A program made the translations under genes and the position numbers. DNA of 5,033 nucleotides from an uncultured Bacteroidota bacterium (GTDB taxonomy: Bacteria > Bacteroidota > Bacteroidia > B-17B0 > Aurantibacillaceae), in the NCBI GenBank assembly GCA_937868675.1, contig CALMNJ010000589.1, positions 1 to 5,033 on the forward strand, in the 5' to 3' direction. This document shows, in pieces, positions 1 through 5,033 of the stretch. Numbering within the stretch: position 1 is the stretch's first letter; the number at the start of each line of letters is the position of its first letter. The notes below the pieces were generated by a model. The model ran no database searches and was not told where the DNA came from. It saw only the letters and a program-made list of their open reading frames with translations.

Positions 1-1033
1 CAACTTCTTCGCCCATTACGACAAACTGGTTCAACGTCCCATTCAAAGTCAGATCAGACCACTGGACTATTACTACATGAATGCAGGAAGTACCACACCT
101 TTGATCAACAATCCAAACCAAAGACCTCAGGAAACTGTAGATTATGAGCTTGGCTTCTCTCAGGTTCTTAACGAAAGGAAAAGCGCCTCTATGACAATTA
201 CCTCTTTTTACAAGGAGAATCGTAACCTTATTAATCAAAAAATTGTGGTTGGGGCGTATCCAAGAAACTACATCATTTATGACAATATTGACTTCTCAAC
301 TGTAAAAGGCCTTTCATTTGTATTGGATTACCGCCGCAGCGGTGGATCGCAGTTCAAGTTTAATTACACGCTTCAGTTTGCCGATGGTTCAGGTTCAAAC
401 CAGAACTCAGGAGCGAACCTTGCTTCTTCAGGTCAGCCTAACCTTCGGGTACTGCAGCCACTTGACTTCGATGTACGTCACAACTTTGTACTCAATTATG
501 ACTATCGTTTCGGCGCCAAAAAAGATTACAAAGGGCCAATTTATAAAACCAAAAAAGGCAAGTCAGTGCAGGTGTTCGAAGATGTTGGTTTCAACCTCAC
601 CTTTAACCTCAACTCAGGGGCTCCTTACACCCGCTGGAGCAGTGCCGTACCTCTGAATGGCGGAAGCAGGTCAAACATTGCGGGTCAGATCAACGGATCT
701 TCAAAACCATGGAATTTCCGTGCCAACCTTCGTGTTGACAAAAACATTCCACTTACATGGGGCAAAGAAGATGCCGACAAAAAGAAATCAGCCAACCTCA
801 ATGTTTATCTGCAGGTGCTTAATTTGTTCAACACCAAAAACGTGCTCAACGTTTACAACTTTACCGGTACTCCAAATGACGATGGATACCTCGCTTCTTC
901 ACAGGCACAGTCTGCCCTTGCTATAACTAACAGCGCAGCCGCATTCACGGATCTATACACCATCCGCATGAACGCACCTGGCAACTACAGCTTACCGCGT
1001 CAAATCAGGATTGGTGTATTGTTTGAATTCTAA
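1..1033 (+). CDS. TonB-dependent receptor, C-terminal part of the outer-membrane beta-barrel (5' end outside window)
   Basis: The reading frame is open from the left edge (first full codon at base 2) to TAA at 1031-1033, giving 343 residues of a longer protein. The ATG at base 77 is internal, because the preceding 25 codons are in the same frame and continue the barrel sequence (NFFAHYDKLVQRP). The sequence alternates polar and aromatic residues in strand-like runs, with loops rich in Gly, Asn and Ser. Features typical of Bacteroidota TonB-dependent receptor barrels are NPNQRPQETVDYELGF (about 110-157), DFDVRHNFVLNYDYRFG (about 467-514), SGAPYT (614-631), VDKNIPL, LNVYLQVLNLFNTKNV (797-844) and a C-terminal strand ending in Phe. 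Family role: energised uptake of a ligand across the outer membrane through TonB/ExbB/ExbD. The plug, the TonB box and any N-terminal carboxypeptidase-regulatory-like domain would lie upstream, so the substrate cannot be inferred. The gene is followed after 20 bp by a large exported-protein gene. A non-TonB outer-membrane barrel is the main alternative. Confidence 0.87.
   Translation, partial: NFFAHYDKLVQRPIQSQIRPLDYYYMNAGSTTPLINNPNQRPQETVDYELGFSQVLNERKSASMTITSFYKENRNLINQKIVVGAYPRNYIIYDNIDFSTVKGLSFVLDYRRSGGSQFKFNYTLQFADGSGSNQNSGANLASSGQPNLRVLQPLDFDVRHNFVLNYDYRFGAKKDYKGPIYKTKKGKSVQVFEDVGFNLTFNLNSGAPYTRWSSAVPLNGGSRSNIAGQINGSSKPWNFRANLRVDKNIPLTWGKEDADKKKSANLNVYLQVLNLFNTKNVLNVYNFTGTPNDDGYLASSQAQSALAITNSAAAFTDLYTIRMNAPGNYSLPRQIRIGVLFEF
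998..1030 (+). other. C-terminal beta-signal of the outer-membrane barrel
   Basis: The last eleven residues are RQIRIGVLFEF. Polar and hydrophobic residues alternate and the final residue is phenylalanine, which is the usual signal recognised by the BAM complex for barrel insertion. It shows that the barrel's C-terminus is intact and that the stop at 1031-1033 is the natural end of the gene, not a truncation. Confidence 0.75.
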
Positions 1034-1037
1034 CGAC

Positions 1038-1047
1038 AGAGAAAAAG
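1038..1047 (+). promoter_or_regulatory. Purine-rich translation-initiation stretch before the large gene
   Basis: The 20 bp between the stop at 1033 and the ATG at 1054 contain the run AGAGAAAAAG, ending 6 bp before the start codon. It is not a good match to the GGAGG Shine-Dalgarno core. Bacteroidota often start translation from A-rich leaders without a strong Shine-Dalgarno, so this is a plausible but weak initiation site. There is no room in the gap for a promoter of the Bacteroidota type (TTTG near -33, TAnnTTTG near -7), and no hairpin terminator. Both facts favour co-transcription with the upstream receptor gene. Confidence 0.35.
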
Positions 1048-1053
1048 TTTATC

Positions 1054-1107
1054 ATGAAAAAATCGCTCATACTTATCGCTGCACTCGGTTCCCTGACAAC
1101 ATACGCC
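1054..1107 (+). other. Sec signal peptide of the large exported protein
   Basis: Residues 1-18 are MKKSLILIAALGSLTTYA: two lysines, a hydrophobic core (LILIAALG), then a polar segment ending T-Y-A, a good signal peptidase I site with small or neutral residues at -3 and -1. Cleavage is predicted between A18 and R19. There is no cysteine at +1, so lipid modification is unlikely. The first cysteine is C40. Confidence 0.85.
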
Positions 1108-4100
1108 AGAGAAAAAGCAGCGTCTGAACGCCCTGCTTCCGGTAGCTATGGCCATCGCGTGCTGGCTAACTGCGCAGCCCCAAAAGCCAGCAAGGAAATG
1201 TGGCTCAACAACGTGAGAACCATCATTTACAGTGGTGGAGATATGTGGTGGGATCTTAACGGTAATAATAATGCCTATTACTATATTCCGGCTGTCCAAA
1301 ACAGAGCCAATGGTGTTTCATCAACATTTGCGGGCTCAATTTGGCTTGGCGGACTTGATGCTGGCGGCCAGCTTAAAGTAGCAGCTATGACCTACCGTCA
1401 GAATGGTATTGACTTCTGGCCTGGACCTTTGGATACAACAAATGCCTTCGCCGATCCTGAGCAGTGCGCCAAGTTTGATAATATATACACGGTTACACGT
1501 GCCGAAGTGGATAATTTTGTGGCTTCTGGTTTTGCCAATCCAACTCAAAACATCATTAACTGGCCTGGCAATGGAGACATAAGCAAGAATCAGGGCTTGC
1601 GACTGGCGCCTTTTATTGATGCATCCGGCGATGGAATATACGACCCGGCCTCGGGCGACTATCCTGCATACGATGTGGAAAATAAGGCTGAAAAAGACAA
1701 TCTGGGATTCTGTAAAACCAAACTTTTCGGAGATTACACGCTGTTCTGGGTGTTTAACGATAACGGTGGAGCGCATACCGAAACACAAAGTAACTCACCG
1801 ATTGGTGTGGAGGTAAGAGCACAGGCTTTCTCCTTTAAAACCAACGATGAAATTAACAACATGACATTTTACAGTTATGAAATTCATAACCGGTCTTCAT
1901 TTCAGCTCAACAGCACCTATTTCTGTATTTGGGTGGATGCTGACCTCGGCTATTATCTTGATGACTATGTAGGTTGTGACGTGTCGCGTGGTTTAGGTTA
2001 CATATACAACGCGGATACTTATGATGAAACAGCTGCTGGTGTGAACGGTTATCTTGATTATCCGCCCGCTTTAGGCTGCGATTTCTTTAAAGGTCCTTTG
2101 GCCGATCCAAACGATGGTATTGATAATAACTACAACGGACAGATAGATGAGGCCGGCGAAACAATTCAGATGAGCCGCTTTACCTATTACAACAATAATA
2201 TCGGCGCCTTTCCTCCTCAAACTACCAATCCCGACATTGCTATACAGTACTACAACTACATGACCGGAAAATGGAAAGATGGCTCATTCTTTACATTTGG
2301 TAATAATGCATATGGTGGTTCAACCCCCGTAACGTTCGTTTACGATGGAGATCCGGTGGCAGGCACCGGATGGACTGAAAAAAGTGCTGGAAACCTTCCC
2401 GGCGACCGTCGCTTCCTTCAATCGGCCGGACCTTTTACGCTCAAGCCTGGCGCAGTGAATGAGATTACGTTTGGTATGCCCTGGGCGCAAAGTCCAAGCA
2501 AAGGCGGTAATATAGAATCAGTTAAATTGCTTTACAGCGCTGACGACAAGGCTCAGGCGCTTTTCAAAAATTGCTTCAAATTGCTTGATGGACCTGAAGC
2601 GCCAAACCTTACCGTGCAGGAACTTAACAACGAACTCATTGTTTACCTGACTAATGAAAAAGGTAAATCTAACAACTATAAAGTTTACAATAATGATTAT
2701 GCAGAGGCCGACATTTCTATCTCGCCGGACCCAACCTCACCAATAGCAGCATTAAAACACCCTGACTCACTATACAGATTCGAAGGTTACATCGTTTATC
2801 AGGTTGTCAGCGACGCCGTTACTTCAACCGATCTCTCAGATCGTACAAAAGCAATTCCTATCTTCCAGTGCGATGTGAAGAACGGACACGGAAAACTGAT
2901 TAATTACGAACTGGATAATGCCCTCGGTTCTTATGTGCCAAAACTGAAGGTAGATGGTGCTGACAATGGTATTAAGAGTACATTCAAAATCACTCAGGAT
3001 GCCTTCTCAACAAGCGCTGACCGCAAACTGATTAACAACAAGCAGTATTACTTCCTTTCCGTTGCCTACGCATACAACGAGTATCTGCCATACAAACAGG
3101 ACGTTTCGCCTGCTCAGAGCCAAACAGCTAATTATCTTGGTCAGAAAAAGCCATACCTTGAAGGCCGCAAAATTAAGCGTGCTGCGGGTACCCCACATAA
3201 TACCGATGCCGAAAAAGGTGGCACCGTAATTCAGGCCTTTTACGGTTTTGGTCCCAAAATTACCCGCATCGAAGGCCAGGGCAACGGAGGTAATATGCTT
3301 ACCTTAACCAGAACCTCTGAGGACGAAATTGTTTCTTCTTCAAGTTCTTTCGTAAGCAAGGTAACCTATGAAAATGCTCAGGGCCCGCTTAATATTAAGG
3401 TGGTTGATCCGCTCAATGTGAAAAACGGTGACTTTACATTCCGTTTCATCAATAAAACCGTTTCTAGTACAACACCAAATCTGGCTCGTAACTCAATGCG
3501 GCCGAACCCACGCTATGGTAAGCCTATAAGCAGCTCATCAAGTGTGATAGATACGGTTAAGTTTTTAGGAACCCTTGCTTCGCTGAACGTAGAAACAACA
3601 AGCTGGGAATTAAAGGATTTAAGCACCGGTAAACTTTACTATCCAACCGAAATAAAAGCATTTGGAAACGATTCTCTCTATCAAACCATTAAGGTTGGTA
3701 ACGAGTTTTATTTTGCCGACCTTGGACTTTCGCTTAATATCACGCAGTCATCAGATCCTGGCGAAAGCACTAACCGCTACACGGATTATCTGTCGCAAAC
3801 AGCGGATTCTGTTGTAGCCGCAGGACCAAAGGAAGGATCATTTATCAATGCAAGCATCGCTTACGAAAATGGAACTTCGGGTTGGCTTTCCTTTATTAAA
3901 GATGTTGACGGAGAAACACCATACAACTGGATACACTCCGGCAGCAATAAAACAACCGGACTTGAAGACGCTTATTACAAAAAGAACAGCGACGGAAAAG
4001 TGGAGGTTTTTTATGACCCAAACAAGCAGTTTGGAAAAATACTTGAATCAAGCTGGGCGCCATATCCTCTTTGCGCAAGCTATTATTCGATTACTCCCGG

Positions 4101-5033
4101 TACAAGTGGAAGCCCATCGCGTATCTTCTGCGGTCCGGGCTTTGATGGCGCTGCATGGGCACAGGATGACTATTTTAAGAACACCTACGCAAAACAGGCT
4201 ACCACCAGCAGTCCGGATCTTACAAATACCGACATCAGAAAACTGAATAGTGTGTTAGTTGTTTTTACTCCCGATAAGAGCAAATGGACGCGTTGCGTAG
4301 TGCTTGAAATGCAGGAGAAATCATTATTAAGCGAAGGGCATGCCATTTTCTTCTCGCCGCGTAAGCACAGGTCGGTTGATAAGAACGGAAATGTTGATAC
4401 CACCACCAATGTAGCGAGTGAAAGCCTTGAAAACGCTAACTTTATTTCGCCTAACGGCATGGGATGGTTCCCCGGCTATGCTATTAATATTGAAACCGGC
4501 GAGCGCCTCAATATGGCATTTGGTGAAGACAGTTACCAGAAAGAAAATAACGGAAATGACATGATATGGAATCCAACAAATGGCTTGAACTTCCCTTACT
4601 CATATGCAATGGGTGGAAAACACTTTGTTTATGTGTTTGGTGGTAACAATGTAAATACACGTTTCTGGAAAACACCTACCAGTACCTACGTTTGGGAAGA
4701 TGACTTGTTTGATAAGCCGGTAGGCTTTGGCCGCTATGATTATGGAAAGAAAATGATGGATGTATTCCAGAATTTCTTTGTTCCTAAGGTGTACAATCGT
4801 GCCAGTGAGATGAATGGACGCGGATTGGCCCCTTTCAACGCGATTGAACGCGACATCATGTGGGTGTCAATGCCTTATCCTGGATCGTCATACCAATTTA
4901 AAAAGCCCGACCAGATGCCCTCTGAAGTGAGGTTCCAGATTAACGTAAGCAAGCCTTATCGCTACGGCTGGTCTGGTATTGCGAACATTACTCCTTCATC
5001 AAATCTGGATTATGGCGCGCTCAATAAGCTTGT
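1054..5033 (+). CDS. Giant exported protein of an uncharacterised Bacteroidota family (3' end outside window)
   Basis: Frame 1 is open from ATG 1054 to the last base: 1326 complete codons, no stop, so the protein is longer than 1326 residues. The start is supported by the Sec signal peptide directly after it and the 20-bp gap to the preceding gene. Visible in order: signal peptide (residues 1-18); W-rich block (49-127); Asp-rich loop DASGDGIYD (189-197); GDYTLFWVFND (226-236); WVDADLGYYLDDYVGCD (293-309); DGIDNNYNGQIDE (354-366); DRRFLQSAGPFTLKPG (451-466); fibronectin-III-like stretch (about 514-676); GPLNIKVVDPLNV (777-789); DKSKWTRC (1074-1081) and GMGWFPGYAINIETG (1135-1149). From memory, these motifs recur in large Bacteroidota secreted proteins annotated only as hypothetical or T9SS-sorted. 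No catalytic motif of a known enzyme family is evident. There is no lipobox, so it is not a lipoprotein. Eleven cysteines are scattered through the chain. Expected location is the cell surface or medium, or the periplasm if no sorting domain follows. The function is unknown. I am sure the gene is real and exported, and less sure of the family assignment. Confidence 0.9.
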   Translation, partial: MKKSLILIAALGSLTTYAREKAASERPASGSYGHRVLANCAAPKASKEMWLNNVRTIIYSGGDMWWDLNGNNNAYYYIPAVQNRANGVSSTFAGSIWLGGLDAGGQLKVAAMTYRQNGIDFWPGPLDTTNAFADPEQCAKFDNIYTVTRAEVDNFVASGFANPTQNIINWPGNGDISKNQGLRLAPFIDASGDGIYDPASGDYPAYDVENKAEKDNLGFCKTKLFGDYTLFWVFNDNGGAHTETQSNSPIGVEVRAQAFSFKTNDEINNMTFYSYEIHNRSSFQLNSTYFCIWVDADLGYYLDDYVGCDVSRGLGYIYNADTYDETAAGVNGYLDYPPALGCDFFKGPLADPNDGIDNNYNGQIDEAGETIQMSRFTYYNNNIGAFPPQTTNPDIAIQYYNYMTGKWKDGSFFTFGNNAYGGSTPVTFVYDGDPVAGTGWTEKSAGNLPGDRRFLQSAGPFTLKPGAVNEITFGMPWAQSPSKGGNIESVKLLYSADDKAQALFKNCFKLLDGPEAPNLTVQELNNELIVYLTNEKGKSNNYKVYNNDYAEADISISPDPTSPIAALKHPDSLYRFEGYIVYQVVSDAVTSTDLSDRTKAIPIFQCDVKNGHGKLINYELDNALGSYVPKLKVDGADNGIKSTFKITQDAFSTSADRKLINNKQYYFLSVAYAYNEYLPYKQDVSPAQSQTANYLGQKKPYLEGRKIKRAAGTPHNTDAEKGGTVIQAFYGFGPKITRIEGQGNGGNMLTLTRTSEDEIVSSSSSFVSKVTYENAQGPLNIKVVDPLNVKNGDFTFRFINKTVSSTTPNLARNSMRPNPRYGKPISSSSSVIDTVKFLGTLASLNVETTSWELKDLSTGKLYYPTEIKAFGNDSLYQTIKVGNEFYFADLGLSLNITQSSDPGESTNRYTDYLSQTADSVVAAGPKEGSFINASIAYENGTSGWLSFIKDVDGETPYNWIHSGSNKTTGLEDAYYKKNSDGKVEVFYDPNKQFGKILESSWAPYPLCASYYSITPGTSGSPSRIFCGPGFDGAAWAQDDYFKNTYAKQATTSSPDLTNTDIRKLNSVLVVFTPDKSKWTRCVVLEMQEKSLLSEGHAIFFSPRKHRSVDKNGNVDTTTNVASESLENANFISPNGMGWFPGYAINIETGERLNMAFGEDSYQKENNGNDMIWNPTNGLNFPYSYAMGGKHFVYVFGGNNVNTRFWKTPTSTYVWEDDLFDKPVGFGRYDYGKKMMDVFQNFFVPKVYNRASEMNGRGLAPFNAIERDIMWVSMPYPGSSYQFKKPDQMPSEVRFQINVSKPYRYGWSGIANITPSSNLDYGALNKL
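1198..1434 (+). other. N-terminal conserved W/G-rich block
   Basis: Residues 49-127 include MWLNNVRTIIYSGGDMWWDL, then FAGSIWLGGLDAGGQLKVAA and FWPGPLD. The density of Trp, Gly and aromatic residues is far above that of the linker before it (19-48). From memory, the order WLNNVR...GGDMWWDL...AGS.W.GG.D..GQLK.A...YR..G.DFWPGPL is the hallmark start of this Bacteroidota family just after the signal peptide. It probably forms the first beta-rich domain. No catalytic role can be assigned. Confidence 0.6.
1618..1665 (+). other. Asp-rich turn, candidate calcium-binding loop 1
   Basis: Residues 189-204 read DASGDGIYDPASGDYP. D189, S191, D193 and D197 are spaced like the DxSxDGxxD loops of dockerin or thrombospondin-type-3 repeats, followed by the frequent Bacteroidota GDYP turn. 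Metal binding is inferred from spacing only. A single loop without a helical partner is not a full EF-hand. Confidence 0.45.
1726..1779 (+). other. FGDYTLFWVFND conserved strand-turn
   Basis: Residues 225-242 (FGDYTLFWVFNDNGGAHT) match the 'GD...W.V.ND..-H' pattern that, as I recall, usually comes soon after the GDYP turn in related exported proteins. Here about 20 residues (205-224, charged and including C220) separate the two, more than in the typical pattern I remember. It is followed by GVEVRAQAFSF and MTFYSYEIHNRS (251-281), alternating beta-strand sequence. Confidence 0.45.
1921..2016 (+). other. Acidic WVDADLG...DDYVGCD motif, candidate metal site 2
   Basis: Residues 290-321 contain W293, then D295, D297, D303, D304 and D309 within 15 residues, together with C308, followed by RGLGYIYNAD. 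I recall this DPDLG..DDYVGCD..LGYIYN pattern as widespread in large T9SS-associated Bacteroidota proteins, generally followed by a PPA-G-DFF-GP segment. That segment is present here at about 337-348 (PPALGCDFFKGP). The aspartate density suggests structural calcium binding, which is an inference. Confidence 0.5.
2104..2151 (+). other. DGIDNNYNGQIDE loop, MopE-like/thrombospondin-3-like candidate metal site 3
   Basis: Residues 351-366 (DPNDGIDNNYNGQIDE) match the DG-x-DN-xxx-G-xx-DE signature found in many exported bacterial proteins and in the putative metal-binding MopE-type repeats. Those usually read DGxDNDCDGxxDE, and here the central D-C-D is N-Y-N. Only one copy is present. Metal binding is inferred from family resemblance. 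Confidence 0.5.
2401..2490 (+). other. GDRRFLQSAGPFTLKPG block
   Basis: Residues 450-479 carry DRRFL..AGPFTLKPG followed by a hydrophobic strand (EITFGMPWAQ). From memory, this R-R-F/L-x-x-S-x-GPF-x-L-x-PG-x-x-x-E pattern closes the N-terminal module of many T9SS-sorted Bacteroidota proteins and precedes a short helix ending in F-x-N-x-F. The equivalent here is DDKAQALFKNCFKLLDGP (497-514). Confidence 0.5.
2593..3081 (+). other. Fibronectin-III-like domain (putative)
   Basis: Residues about 514-676 open with PEAPNLTV and NELIVYLTN, contain FEGYIVYQV (576-584) and end with YYFLSVAYAYN (665-675). Pro-rich entry, Trp/Tyr-containing middle strands and a Tyr-rich penultimate strand ending Y-x-Y-N are the usual look of a fibronectin type III or related beta-sandwich. 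At about 160 residues it is longer than a single FN3 domain (about 90), so it has an insertion or is a different sandwich fold. Confidence 0.4.
3361..3447 (+). other. GPLNIKVVDPLNV strand block
   Basis: Residues 770-798 (VTYENAQGPLNIKVVDPLNV then KNGDFTFRF) resemble a 'gP..VkVvDP.nv..G.f...F' pattern I associate with the middle of this family. It is bordered by two short polyserine runs (761-765 and 826-830), which look like flexible joints between domains. Confidence 0.4.
4234..4578 (+). other. C-terminal conserved block (DKSKWTRC / GMGWFPGYAINIETG)
   Basis: Residues 1061-1175 hold DIRKLNSVLVVFTPDKSKWTRC (1061-1081), a run ending SVDKNGN (1107-1113), GMGWFPGYAINIETGERLNMAFGED (1135-1159) and NGNDMIWNPT (1166-1175). 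From memory, this order is one of the most recognisable parts of the family, more constrained than the region before it (about 800-1050). The combination of invariant-looking W, K, R, C and D residues suggests a compact domain. No known catalytic triad or cofactor motif is evident, and its role is unknown. Confidence 0.5.

Noticed and set aside
77..79. ATG at 77 as the start of the first gene
   Set aside because: The same frame is open back to the window edge and encodes continuous barrel-like sequence, so the true start is upstream of the window.
318..926. Two consecutive plus-strand frames (318-656 and 657-926) within the receptor gene
   Set aside because: Both are out of frame with an uninterrupted barrel sequence that shows typical outer-membrane patterns. 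Their products look like random translation.
1030..1299. Minus-strand open frame of 89 codons across the gene junction
   Set aside because: It overlaps the start and signal peptide of the large gene, with no domain and no supporting initiation site.
1336..1788. Minus-strand open frame of 150 codons
   Set aside because: It lies wholly inside the large plus-strand gene, opposite its acidic-loop region. Its product shows no signal peptide, domain or recognisable motif, and there is no initiation context. It is a shadow of the coding strand.
1054..2151. Possible SusD-like substrate-binding lipoprotein after the receptor
   Set aside because: There is no lipobox cysteine after the signal peptide, no helical TPR-like composition, and the chain is far too long and beta-rich.
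2351..2371. Perfect 8-bp inverted repeat with 5-nt loop (ATCCGGTG ... CACCGGAT)
   Set aside because: It is inside coding sequence (GDPVAGTGW), has no following T-run, and a stem of this size is expected about once by chance in 5 kb. It is not a terminator or regulatory site.
3848..4246. Plus-strand open frame of 132 codons in frame 2
   Set aside because: It overlaps the large gene out of frame. The product has no coherent domain, and the frame 1 protein is continuous and motif-rich on both sides.
3007..4460. Other minus-strand frames (3007-3198, 3896-4078, 4185-4460)
   Set aside because: They are short, fully nested in the large gene, and give compositionally odd products with no recognisable motif.
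1..5033. CRISPR arrays, tRNA or rRNA genes, insertion-sequence ends
   Set aside because: No regularly spaced repeats, RNA-gene hallmarks, transposase-like frames or terminal inverted repeats were found. Almost all bases are accounted for by the two genes.

Overview
The window holds the 3' end of one gene and the 5' portion of a second, very large gene. Both lie on the + strand, in tandem, separated by only 20 bp, and together they fill almost every base. Base composition looks moderate (low to mid 40s % GC, judged by eye). The Asn/Tyr/Ser-rich extracytoplasmic protein style, the absence of a strong Shine-Dalgarno sequence, and the pairing of a TonB-dependent outer-membrane barrel with a giant secreted protein all point to the phylum Bacteroidota. 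The sequence does not let me name a genus.

Bases 1-1033 encode the last 343 residues of a TonB-dependent receptor-type outer-membrane beta-barrel. The plug and most of the barrel lie upstream of the window. The protein ends in a normal aromatic beta-signal and a TAA stop.

Bases 1054-5033 are one uninterrupted reading frame (frame 1) that leaves the window still open: 1326 complete codons with no stop. It starts with a classic Sec signal peptide. It then carries a chain of aromatic and acidic motifs that I recognise from memory as typical of a large, functionally uncharacterised group of Bacteroidota exported proteins, many of which end in a type IX secretion (T9SS) sorting domain. In order, these are an N-terminal W-rich block, three Asp/Asn-rich loops that look metal-binding, a 'GPF-T-L-x-PG' block, a fibronectin-III-like segment, and a C-terminal block containing DKSKWTRC and GMGWFPGYAINIETG. 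Whether this copy has a T9SS sorting domain cannot be seen, because its C-terminus is outside the window.

The short spacing, with no visible promoter or terminator between the genes, suggests one transcription unit. The second product would be exported to the periplasm or cell surface alongside the receptor. A functional partnership is a reasonable inference, but nothing in the sequence proves it, and the substrate is unknown. I see no RNA genes, CRISPR arrays, insertion sequences, att sites or origins. All other open frames in the window overlap these two genes in other frames and look like shadows.
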